Shown here piece by piece: positions 1 to 5,127 of a stretch of DNA of 5,127 bases. Each line of letters begins with the position of its first letter. The first letter of the stretch is position 1. The translations under genes and the position numbers were made by a program. The DNA comes from Phycisphaerales bacterium UBA2402 (lineage in GTDB: Bacteria; Planctomycetota; Phycisphaerae; Phycisphaerales; UBA1924): positions 1 through 5,127 of the forward strand of contig DDSA01000062.1 in the NCBI GenBank assembly GCA_002343715.1. Direction: 5' to 3'. Below the pieces are notes generated by a model, which saw nothing but the letters and a program-made list of their open reading frames with translations, was not told the DNA's origin and made no database searches.

Positions 1-2
1 AA

Positions 3-86
3 TGCCCAGGAGAGGACTTGAACCTCCATGCCCTTTCGGGCGCTACCACCTCAAGGTAGTGCGTCTGCCAATTTCGCCACCTGGGC
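3..86 (-). tRNA. tRNA-Leu, anticodon GAG
   Basis: Read on the minus strand, the 84 bases fold into a complete class II (long variable arm) tRNA. The acceptor stem is GCCCAGG/CCTGGGC. The D arm is GCG/CGC with GG in its loop. The anticodon stem is CTACC/GGTAG with loop TTGAGGT, which puts anticodon GAG at positions 52-50. The variable arm is GCCC-GAAA-GGGC. The T arm is GGAGG/CCTCT (one G:T pair) with loop TTCAAGT. The long variable arm, discriminator A and GAG anticodon identify leucine; it should read CUC and CUU codons, common in this GC-rich genome. The 3' CCA is not encoded (A is followed by TT), so CCA must be added by the tRNA nucleotidyltransferase. The gene ends 2 bases from the window edge, so its terminator is not visible. 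Confidence 0.97.
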
Positions 87-129
87 TGCTCGAGACTCCA
101 CCACGGTCACCCGGAGTAGAGTGAAGGGA

Positions 130-158
130 AGTCTACGGTGCCCACCCGCGTTTCTCAA
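130..158 (-). promoter_or_regulatory. Probable sigma70-type promoter for tRNA-Leu
   Basis: On the minus strand, TTGAGA (158-153; 5 of 6 matches to TTGACA) is followed after exactly 17 bases by TAGACT (135-130; 4 of 6 matches to TATAAT, with the key T, A and final T kept). Transcription would start near 123, giving a leader of about 37 bases before the tRNA 5' end at 86. Orientation, spacing and distance all fit a tRNA promoter. It was read by eye and not scored against a background. Confidence 0.55.
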
Positions 159-288
159 CTCATTCACCCCCACCCTCCTCCCTCCGCTCGCCTAAACTTG
201 CCCCCGTTTCGCCGCGATGCCCCCCAAGGGCTGGAACAAGGCGGCGTCCTTCGTTTCGTTCAGTCTGTGTTTGGTCATCCGTCCCGCC

Positions 289-292
289 GGAG
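289..292 (+). promoter_or_regulatory. Shine-Dalgarno for the 168-aa protein
   Basis: GGAG (within GGAGAG) lies six bases before the GTG at 299. It supports this non-ATG start. Spacing is the same as at the glycosyltransferase gene. Confidence 0.6.
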
Positions 293-298
293 AGTGCT

Positions 299-805
299 GT
301 GACCCCCGCCGCGTCCGATCCCGCCGCCACCATCGCCCTCGAAGCCGCCGCCATAGCGCTCTTGCACGAAGTGGCTGATGGTGCCAAGCGTGCCGGAGTG
401 TTCGCCTCGGTGCGGATCAGCCCGAACCGGGTCGAGTGCGAGGCCCGCGATAGCGCAGCGCCCGCCTGTTACCGATTCGAGAGGCTCGGCCCGGATTTCT
501 GGGTGTCGCTGGTGATGAAAGACCGCTGGCAGAGCCAGTCGATCGAGGCCGATCTGATCCATACCGGGGACAAACTCGAGGACCTGATCGCCGAGGAGGT
601 CGGCGAGGCGGGCTATGAGGGTGAAGCCCGCACCCCGTGCGAGCATTTCCGTTCCGAGGAGAAAGAGTTCACGTTCCGTTCCAGGGTGCCCATCAATCTG
701 AGCACGCCCGTCGCCGAGTCTGCGAAGGCGGCCCTTCCATGGCTTCTGGGATACGAGGCGTGTTTCCGCCGACTGGGTGATATGGAAGGCGGCGACGAGG
801 ACTAA
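299..805 (+). CDS. Conserved-looking protein of unknown function (168 aa)
   Basis: I do not recognise this protein. It is 168 residues, soluble-looking and acidic, with no signal peptide or membrane segment. An Ala-rich N-terminal helix (about residues 8-32) is followed by alternating beta-like stretches (VRIS, FWVSLVM, FTFRSRVPIN), an acidic helix around 92-103, and a C-terminal helix (138-160) ending in an acidic tail. Four cysteines (47, 57, 114, 155) do not form a metal motif. The helix, strands, helix order is loosely like YbjN or type III secretion chaperone folds, but this is a weak structural hunch with no diagnostic motif. The GTG start is supported by GGAG at 289-292, six bases upstream; a GTG at 294 meets a stop at once. 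The gene is divergent from tRNA-Leu and 114 bases upstream of the glycosyltransferase, so the two could be co-transcribed. Coding is supported by high third-position GC and the Shine-Dalgarno. Confidence 0.8.
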   Translation: MTPAASDPAATIALEAAAIALLHEVADGAKRAGVFASVRISPNRVECEARDSAAPACYRFERLGPDFWVSLVMKDRWQSQSIEADLIHTGDKLEDLIAEEVGEAGYEGEARTPCEHFRSEEKEFTFRSRVPINLSTPVAESAKAALPWLLGYEACFRRLGDMEGGDED

Positions 806-877
806 TCCCCTCTCCCCGTCCGAAGGGCAGGCACCAACCGAATCATCGTTGAGAGTCGTTCTGAAAGAAGTGACAGA

Positions 878-900
878 CCGGCGGGCGAAGATCCCCCCGG
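878..900 (+). other. Possible stem-loop in the spacer before the glycosyltransferase
   Basis: CCGGCGGG (878-885) can pair with CCCCCCGG (893-900) as four pairs, one C:C mismatch and three pairs, closing a 7-base loop. It overlaps the GGAG at 899-902 that would serve a GTG start at 908 but leaves free the GGAG at 910-913 used by the preferred ATG. No T-run follows, so it is not a normal intrinsic terminator. In GC-rich DNA such a stem can arise by chance. Confidence 0.25.
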
Positions 901-909
901 AGCATTCGT

Positions 910-917
910 GGAGAAGG
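910..917 (+). promoter_or_regulatory. Shine-Dalgarno deciding the ATG 920 start
   Basis: GGAGAAGG lies just before ATG 920, with GGAG at 910-913 six bases from the start. It favours ATG 920 over the in-frame GTG at 908, which sits just before and overlaps this purine run and has its own weaker context (GGAG at 899-902, possibly sequestered in a stem). Confidence 0.65.
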
Positions 918-919
918 TC

Positions 920-2275
920 ATGCGGATCCTTATGCTGGGGTGGGAGTTCCCCCCGTTCATTGCCGGCGGCCTTGGAGTGGCCTGCTTCGGCCTCACTCGC
1001 GCCCTCGACCGCATGGGGCACACCGTCACCTTTGTCCTTCCCCGGCCCGTCGATGCCTCGCGCGGCTCGCACGTGCGTCTGCTCGCGCCCGCCGACCTCA
1101 TCGGCGCGGCGGCGCAACCTGATCCACCCCGCAGCGCTCCCGACCCGCACGCCGCGGATATCAAGCGTCCCGGCTTTGAGCACGCCACGTTCCGCGAAGT
1201 CCCGGCGACGTTCTCAAGCCCTTACGCCGACTTCGCCCCGCCCAGGTTCATCCCTTTTTCAGCGGATGCGCCCCTCGAATCCGCCGACCCCGCCGCGGCC
1301 CTGTCGCGGACCATCGCCGCTCCGGCGCCGGGGCCTGGCGACCCCCAGCCGGAGCAGTACGGCGGCGACCTCATCGCCGATGCGGAGCGCTACGCCCGTC
1401 TCGTGGTCGCCCTGACGCGTGATGTCGAGTACGACGTGATCCACGCCCACGACTGGCTGACCTTCCCCGCCGGGATCATGCTCTCGCAGATCTCGGGCAA
1501 GCCGCTGGTCGTGCAGGTCCACTCCACCGAGTTCGACCGCGCGGGGCACAACGTCAACCAGCGCATCTTCGACATCGAGCGCGCGGGGATGCAGGCGGCC
1601 CGGCGCGTCCTGGCGGTGAGCCAACTCACCAAGTCCATCTGCGTCCGCCGCTACGGCGTGGCGCCCAACAAGGTCGACGTGGTCTACAACGGCATCGACC
1701 TCGAAGCCGCCCAGCCCGCCCCCGGCGACCGCATCGAGCGCGAGGACAAACTCGTCCTCTTCCTCGGGCGCATCACGATGCAGAAAGGCCCGGAGTATTT
1801 CATCGCCGCGGCCAAGCGGGTGCTGGAGAAGATCCCCAACGTCCGCTTCGTCCTCGCCGGCAGCGGCGACATGGCCCTGCGCATGATGGACCTGGCCAAC
1901 GGCATGGGCATCGGCAAGCGCGTGCTGTTCACCGGCTTCCTGCGGGGCGGTGACGTGGACAAGGTTTTCCGCATGGCCGATTGCTACGTCATGCCCAGCG
2001 TGAGCGAGCCGTTCGGCATCGCGGCGCTCGAAGCCATCTCCCACGATGTGCCCGTCATCATCAGCAAGACCAGCGGCGCGAGCGAAGTGCTGCGGCACGC
2101 GCTCAAGGTTGACTTCTGGGACACCGACGAGATGGCCGCGAAGATCATCGCCGTGCTCTCCTACCCCGCCCTCGCCGAGACCCTCCGCAAACACGGCGCG
2201 ATGGAACTTCGCCAACTCACGTGGGAGGGCGCCGCCGAGCGGTGCCTGGTCGCCTACCAGAGCGCGATGCCCTGA
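920..2275 (+). CDS. Glycosyltransferase family 4 protein, glycogen-synthase-like (GT-B fold)
   Basis: A cytoplasmic GT-B enzyme expected to move a sugar from a nucleotide-sugar donor to a glycan or other acceptor; donor and acceptor cannot be read from sequence. The 451-residue chain opens with MRILMLGWEFPPFIAGGLG, the donor-loop GGLG being at 16-19, as in starch/glycogen synthase relatives. HAHDW is at 175-179 and HSTEFDRAGH at 201-210. The C-terminal nucleotide-sugar domain starts after YNGID (256-260), with FLGR...K (R284, K289) and the E-x7-E motif SEPFGIAALE (E363, E371). Residues about 64-146 are an Ala/Pro-rich insertion. ATG 920 is chosen because the family begins M-[RK]-[IV]-L-M and a Shine-Dalgarno sits six bases upstream; GTG 908 would add four residues. 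No clear promoter is seen in 806-919, so transcription from upstream is possible. The fold and class are very secure; a role in glycogen or cell-surface glycan synthesis is inference. Confidence 0.93.
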   Translation: MRILMLGWEFPPFIAGGLGVACFGLTRALDRMGHTVTFVLPRPVDASRGSHVRLLAPADLIGAAAQPDPPRSAPDPHAADIKRPGFEHATFREVPATFSSPYADFAPPRFIPFSADAPLESADPAAALSRTIAAPAPGPGDPQPEQYGGDLIADAERYARLVVALTRDVEYDVIHAHDWLTFPAGIMLSQISGKPLVVQVHSTEFDRAGHNVNQRIFDIERAGMQAARRVLAVSQLTKSICVRRYGVAPNKVDVVYNGIDLEAAQPAPGDRIEREDKLVLFLGRITMQKGPEYFIAAAKRVLEKIPNVRFVLAGSGDMALRMMDLANGMGIGKRVLFTGFLRGGDVDKVFRMADCYVMPSVSEPFGIAALEAISHDVPVIISKTSGASEVLRHALKVDFWDTDEMAAKIIAVLSYPALAETLRKHGAMELRQLTWEGAAERCLVAYQSAMP

Positions 2276-2291
2276 CACCGCGCGCCGCCGT

Positions 2292-2297
2292 TACACT
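2292..2297 (+). promoter_or_regulatory. Candidate -10 box for a leaderless mRNA of the metallopeptidase gene
   Basis: TACACT matches TATAAT at 4 of 6 positions (TANNNT form) and ends six bases before ATG 2304, so transcription would start at or next to the A of the ATG. There is no Shine-Dalgarno in 2276-2303. No -35 box is found at 16-18 bases; the nearest likeness, CTGACA at 2272-2277, is only 14 bases away. The arrangement is the pattern known from leaderless genes in bacteria such as Deinococcus. Confidence 0.4.
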
Positions 2298-2303
2298 CAG
2301 TCC

Positions 2304-3710
2304 ATGCTCTTCCGCGCCCTCGCCGTGGTGTTCCTCTGCGCCGCCGCGCCCGCACAGCCCGCGCCGGACCTCAAAGCCGAGTTCCAGAATCACTGGAAGC
2401 AGGCCCGTTACCTCGAGTCGGAACGCACGCTCACCGCGGGTTTCACGTCCGACAAGAACGCGGCGCTGGCCCTGGCCAGAAGCCTCATCGAAACAGGCAG
2501 CGATGCGGCGCGCCCGCTCGGCGCCGCGGACTTCGCGGCCCACGCCTCCCCGGCCGAACTCGCCGCCCTGGCCTCGAAACTCGGTCGAACCACCCACCCC
2601 GATGAGCGCCGCCTGCTCGTCCGCTCCATCGGGCGGCACGCCGCATCGAAGAGCGAAACCGCCGCCCGGGAGGTGAAGGACGCGGCGGGGCCTTTCGTCA
2701 GCGACCCGGACCTGTGCGTCGCCGCCGCCGCCATCCGCGCGCTGGCCGACACGCGCGATCCCGCCGCCATCGGGCTGTTCATCGACCGCCTCATCGACAT
2801 TCCATCCCGGACAAACTCCCCGCCCGACGGGGACCGGGGCATCCTCTCGCGGGCCGCCGCGGGCGCGCTCGAATCACTCTCCGGGCGGACCTTTGCTTCT
2901 GTGCCCGATGCCAAGGCCTGGTGGAAAAAGACCCGGGGCAAGGACACGCCCCCCAAACCCGCCCCGGGTGCAGCGCCCGAGACGGGCACCTACGGCGGGC
3001 AGACGTATTTCATCACCGACCGTTTCCACGTCTTCTATCGGATCGGACGGACAACGGATGCTCCCGCGGAGGGCGACCTGTCCCTCGCGGCGCTCGCGCC
3101 GATGTTCGGCCGGTCGACCGAGTCCGCCGTGCGCTCGCTCGAACCGGTGGTCGGCATCGCCTATGTGCCGGTGCTGCGCCTGTACCTGTGCGATCCGCAG
3201 CAGTTCAACGCGAAGGCGGGGATGGCGTCGTTCGCGGGCGTGACCAGCGGCAACGAGATCATCCTGAAGGCCGATGTCCCCCGCGCACTGCCGATGACGC
3301 TCTGGCACGAGTACATCCACGCTATCCACGATTCGACCTATGCCAACCAGCCGCGCTGGCTCAGCGAGGGGCTGGCGATGAGCTACACCCTGAGCGCCAA
3401 GGGGGCGATGAAGCGCGACCGAGCCGAGGCCGACCTCAAGAACATCATCGAGCGGGGCGGCTTCTCGGAGATGCTCAACTGGAACTCCGGCGGTTCGGGC
3501 GACGCGAAGGAGAGCGCCCGCTACGCCACCGCGCACCTGTGCATCGATTACCTCCGTTTCGCCGCGGACCGCGGCGCGCCCGACACGCGCCTGGCCTTCG
3601 TGATGGGTCGAATCTCACGCCGACAGGGGGCGCGCCAGGCGATCGAGGCGGTTTACGGCATGAGCATCCGGGAACTCGACGCGGGCCTTCGAGAGCTGGC
3701 CGGGCCGTGA
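2304..3710 (+). CDS. Exported HEAT-repeat protein with gluzincin-type (peptidase MA-like) metallopeptidase domain
   Basis: A 468-residue protein predicted to be exported and to hydrolyse peptide bonds with a zinc ion; its substrate is unknown. A short signal peptide is visible: MLFR, hydrophobic [11 protein letters not shown], then an A-P-A site near residue 17; the cysteine at 12 lacks a proper lipobox. Residues about 25-195 are Ala-rich paired helices of HEAT type, ending in LSGRTF...DAKAWWKK (192-209), a tail often seen after HEAT repeats. A Pro/Ala linker (about 215-227) leads to the catalytic domain (about 230-468). It holds HEYIH (335-339) and RWLSEGLA (351-358), where E355 would be the third zinc ligand, 16 residues after the second histidine, so the active site looks intact. 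The open frame extends upstream to 2046, but that part overlaps the glycosyltransferase gene; ATG 2304 starts the signal peptide. The gene lies 28 bases after the glycosyltransferase, lacks a Shine-Dalgarno, and may be read from its own leaderless promoter. Family subgroup is inferred. Confidence 0.85.
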   Translation: MLFRALAVVFLCAAAPAQPAPDLKAEFQNHWKQARYLESERTLTAGFTSDKNAALALARSLIETGSDAARPLGAADFAAHASPAELAALASKLGRTTHPDERRLLVRSIGRHAASKSETAAREVKDAAGPFVSDPDLCVAAAAIRALADTRDPAAIGLFIDRLIDIPSRTNSPPDGDRGILSRAAAGALESLSGRTFASVPDAKAWWKKTRGKDTPPKPAPGAAPETGTYGGQTYFITDRFHVFYRIGRTTDAPAEGDLSLAALAPMFGRSTESAVRSLEPVVGIAYVPVLRLYLCDPQQFNAKAGMASFAGVTSGNEIILKADVPRALPMTLWHEYIHAIHDSTYANQPRWLSEGLAMSYTLSAKGAMKRDRAEADLKNIIERGGFSEMLNWNSGGSGDAKESARYATAHLCIDYLRFAADRGAPDTRLAFVMGRISRRQGARQAIEAVYGMSIRELDAGLRELAGP

Positions 3711-3739
3711 CGGGGCACGCTGGCGCGCCGGCCCCTTCG

Positions 3740-3745
3740 TACCCT
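3740..3745 (+). promoter_or_regulatory. Candidate -10 box for a leaderless or near-leaderless trpB mRNA
   Basis: TACCCT (TANNNT form; 3 of 6 matches to TATAAT) ends eight bases before ATG 3754, placing the expected start point at or one to two bases before the ATG. No Shine-Dalgarno is present in 3711-3753 and no -35 box is seen at standard spacing (3717-3722 is ACGCTG). Support comes mainly from the parallel with the box before the preceding gene. Confidence 0.35.
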
Positions 3746-3753
3746 TGCTCCGC

Positions 3754-5007
3754 ATGACCAACGCTGCCCCGGCAAAGCCCAAACCCCCCGCGGTCTCCGA
3801 TGTGCCCGACCGCGCGGGGCGCTACGGCGCCTTCGGCGGCGCGTACGTGCCCGAGACGCTCGTGGCCGCGCTCACCCAACTCACCGAGGTCTACGACAAG
3901 GCCGCGAACGATGCCCGCTTCTGGGAGGAACTGCACGCCCTGCTGCGCACCTTCGTCGGCCGGCCCACGCCCCTGTACTTCGCCCAGGGCCTGACAGCGC
4001 ATGTCCGACGCAACTTGCCCCGCGGGCAGGGGGCCAACATCTGGCTCAAACGCGAGGACCTGGCCCACACCGGCGCGCACAAGATCAACAACACCATGGG
4101 GCAGGCCCTGCTCACCCTGCGCATGGGCAAGCGCCGGGTGATCGCCGAAACCGGCGCGGGCCAGCACGGGGTGGCCACCGCCACCGCCGCGGCCCATTTC
4201 GGCCTCGCCTGCGAGGTGTACATGGGCGCGGAGGACGTCCGCCGCCAGCGGTTGAACGTCACGCGGATGCGCCTGCTGGGGGCGAAGGTGATCGAGGTCG
4301 AGGCGGGCAGCCGCACGCTCAAGGACGCGACCAACGAGGCGATGCGCGACTGGATGGGCAGCGTCGAGAAGACGCACTACATCATCGGCAGCGTGGTGGG
4401 GCCTCACCCCTTCCCCATGATCGTGCGCGATTTTCAGAGCGTCATCGGGCGTGAGACCAAGGCCCAGTCCCTGCGCCTGCTGACCAAACTCCCCGATGCC
4501 GTGGTCGCGTGCGTGGGCGGGGGGAGCAACGCCGCGGGCATCTTCTATCCCTTCGTCGATGACCCCAAGGTCAAACTCATCGGCGTCGAGGCGGGCGGAC
4601 GCGGCCCCGGCCCGGGCCAGCACGCGGCCCCCCTCTCGCACGGTTCGCCGGGCATCCTCCACGGCTCGCTCAGCTATGTCCTGCAGGACGAGAGCGGCCA
4701 GACCGCCGATGTCCACTCCTGCTCCGCCGGGCTGGACTACCCCGGCGTCGGCCCGGAGCACTCGTACTGGAAGGACGCGGGCCGCATCACGTACACGTCC
4801 GCCACGGATGAAGAAGCCCTCGGCGCGTTCCGGTTGCTCGCCCGCACCGAGGGGATCATCCCGGCGCTGGAGAGCAGCCACGCCATCAGCCACGCCGTCA
4901 AACTCGCGGCGGAGATGAACGCCGAGCAGAACCTCGTCATCAACCTCTCGGGCAGGGGCGACAAGGACGTGGACGAGGCGAGCCGGTTGATCGGCGAAGC
5001 GCGATGA
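3754..5007 (+). CDS. trpB: Tryptophan synthase beta chain
   Basis: A PLP enzyme that joins indole with L-serine to make L-tryptophan, the last step of tryptophan synthesis, normally as an alpha2-beta2 complex with TrpA in the cytoplasm. The 417-residue chain is full length (E. coli TrpB is 397; the excess is mainly a Pro/Ala-rich N-terminus). It shows [15 protein letters not shown] at 22-36, the PLP lysine in HTGAHKINN (K110), the catalytic glutamate in AETGAGQHG (E132, 22 residues on, as K87/E109 in E. coli), the phosphate loop GGGSNA (255-260), [10 protein letters not shown] (303-312), and NLSGRGDKD with S399 facing the pyridine nitrogen. It matches the ordinary TrpB1 type. ATG 3754 is preferred over the in-frame TTG at 3745, which would fall inside the candidate -10 box. 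The upstream neighbour is an unrelated peptidase and no trpA is seen in the 107 genomic bases after it, so trpB is apart from other trp genes on the upstream side. Confidence 0.98.
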   Translation: MTNAAPAKPKPPAVSDVPDRAGRYGAFGGAYVPETLVAALTQLTEVYDKAANDARFWEELHALLRTFVGRPTPLYFAQGLTAHVRRNLPRGQGANIWLKREDLAHTGAHKINNTMGQALLTLRMGKRRVIAETGAGQHGVATATAAAHFGLACEVYMGAEDVRRQRLNVTRMRLLGAKVIEVEAGSRTLKDATNEAMRDWMGSVEKTHYIIGSVVGPHPFPMIVRDFQSVIGRETKAQSLRLLTKLPDAVVACVGGGSNAAGIFYPFVDDPKVKLIGVEAGGRGPGPGQHAAPLSHGSPGILHGSLSYVLQDESGQTADVHSCSAGLDYPGVGPEHSYWKDAGRITYTSATDEEALGAFRLLARTEGIIPALESSHAISHAVKLAAEMNAEQNLVINLSGRGDKDVDEASRLIGEAR

Positions 5008-5015
5008 GTCATCGC
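5001..5015. repeat. Palindrome across the trpB stop codon
   Basis: GCGATGA-G-TCATCGC is a perfect inverted repeat with 7-base arms around one central base. It includes the TGA stop at 5005-5007. As RNA it would be a 5-pair stem with a 5-base loop. It may be chance or part of the 3'-end structure with the hairpin that follows. Confidence 0.35.
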
Positions 5016-5018
5016 CGA

Positions 5019-5047
5019 TGCGCCCCGGGCCGGTGCGCCCGGGCCGA
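5019..5047. repeat. Imperfect tandem duplication of a 14-15 base GC unit
   Basis: TGCGCCCCGGGCCGG (5019-5033) is followed directly by TGCGCCCGGGCCGA (5034-5047). The copies differ by one C and the last base. The same bases form the hairpin at 5024-5043. Confidence 0.5.
5024..5043 (+). terminator. Strong GC hairpin after trpB, possible terminator
   Basis: CCCGGGC (5024-5030) pairs perfectly with GCCCGGG (5037-5043) around the 6-base loop CGGTGC. All seven pairs are G:C. It begins 17 bases after the trpB stop, a normal place for a terminator, but it is followed by CCGACCATG, not a T-run. It could therefore be a Rho-assisted or non-canonical terminator, or a stem that protects the 3' end of the mRNA. 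Confidence 0.4.
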
Positions 5048-5049
5048 CC

Positions 5050-5114
5050 ATGAAACGCTACCGCCCCGCCTCCGCCGCCAGTTCCGCCGCGGCGGGCGAA
5101 TCCGGCCCCACCAG
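5050..5114 (+). CDS. Possible 5' start of a further gene, cut by the contig end
   Basis: An ATG at 5050 opens a frame that stays open for 21 genomic codons (MKRYRPASAASSAAAGESGP and one Thr) up to the adapter sequence. Basic first residues followed by a Ser/Ala-rich stretch could be an unstructured N-terminus. There is no Shine-Dalgarno and no TANNNT box upstream, and the fragment is too short for codon-use or family evidence. Codons read past 5114 would be adapter, not genome. It may be a gene start or chance. Confidence 0.2.
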
Positions 5115-5127
5115 AGATCGGAAGAGC
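5115..5127 (+). other. Illumina TruSeq adapter remnant at contig end
   Basis: The final 13 bases, AGATCGGAAGAGC, are identical to the common start of the Illumina TruSeq adapter and run exactly to the window end. They are almost certainly not genomic. This shows that the right edge is a read or contig terminus from short-read data that was not fully trimmed. Confidence 0.93.

Noticed and set aside
193..198. TAAACT as a -10 box for the 168-aa protein gene
   Set aside because: It matches 4 of 6, but no -35 is found at 16-18 bases and the leader would be about 95 bases; too weak to annotate.
849..854. TTGAGA as a -35 box for the glycosyltransferase gene
   Set aside because: At 16-18 bases downstream there is no acceptable -10 (TGACAG, GACAGA, ACAGAC).
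2272..2277. CTGACA as the -35 of the metallopeptidase promoter
   Set aside because: The spacer to TACACT is only 14 bases, too short for a normal sigma70 promoter.
1259..2278. A 339-codon minus-strand frame opposite the glycosyltransferase, and similar ones at 275-1183 and 2874-3536
   Set aside because: They are low-complexity Gly/Ala/Arg/His translations opposite well-supported genes, with no motif.
2046..2303. N-terminal extension of the metallopeptidase
   Set aside because: It overlaps the glycosyltransferase coding sequence, its residues are Arg/Pro/Ser-rich as in a shadow frame, and ATG 2304 begins a proper signal peptide.
3712..3735. GGGGC/GCCCC inverted repeat after the metallopeptidase as a terminator
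   Set aside because: Only five pairs around a 14-base loop with no T-run; easily chance at this GC content.
3745..3753. TTG start for trpB adding three residues
   Set aside because: It has no Shine-Dalgarno, overlaps the candidate -10 box, and ATG is nine bases later.
3475..4893. A 472-codon open frame on the minus strand opposite trpB and the end of the peptidase gene
   Set aside because: It lies opposite an unmistakable trpB, its translation shows no family motifs, and GC-rich third positions commonly leave long antisense frames open.

Overview
This is a GC-rich, densely coded bacterial segment. It carries one tRNA gene on the minus strand and four complete protein genes, all on the plus strand. 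The best guess for the source is a planctomycete-like bacterium, perhaps of the Phycisphaerae. That rests on the high GC, the WEFPP-type family 4 glycosyltransferase, the secreted HEAT-repeat/metallopeptidase protein, and the mix of Shine-Dalgarno and apparently leaderless starts. It is an inference from protein style, not a phylogenetic result. The last 13 bases match the Illumina TruSeq adapter start, so the right edge is the end of a draft (probably metagenomic) contig with untrimmed adapter. The left edge cuts 2 bases beyond the tRNA and may also be a contig end.

Layout: tRNA-Leu(GAG) lies at 3-86 on the minus strand, with a good sigma70-type promoter at 130-158. The divergent spacer 87-298 otherwise holds only the Shine-Dalgarno of the next gene. 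At 299-805 is a 168-residue acidic protein of unknown function. After a 114-base spacer with a possible stem-loop comes a GT4-type glycosyltransferase (glycogen-synthase-like fold) at 920-2275. At 2304-3710 is a predicted exported protein with an N-terminal HEAT-like helical region and a C-terminal gluzincin (peptidase MA-like) domain that keeps HEYIH and the downstream glutamate. At 3754-5007 is a complete tryptophan synthase beta chain, trpB, with all key PLP-site residues. A strong GC hairpin follows trpB, then a possible start of another reading frame that runs into the adapter.

The four genes do not form an obvious single pathway: one may act in glycan or glycogen synthesis, one in exported proteolysis, one in tryptophan synthesis, and one is unknown. 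The most notable pattern is in initiation signals. The first two protein genes have a GGAG Shine-Dalgarno 6 bases before the start. The last two have no Shine-Dalgarno but a TANNNT (-10-like) box 6-8 bases before the ATG, as expected for leaderless mRNAs with their own promoters. I see no mobile element, CRISPR array, defence system or other clearly novel system here.
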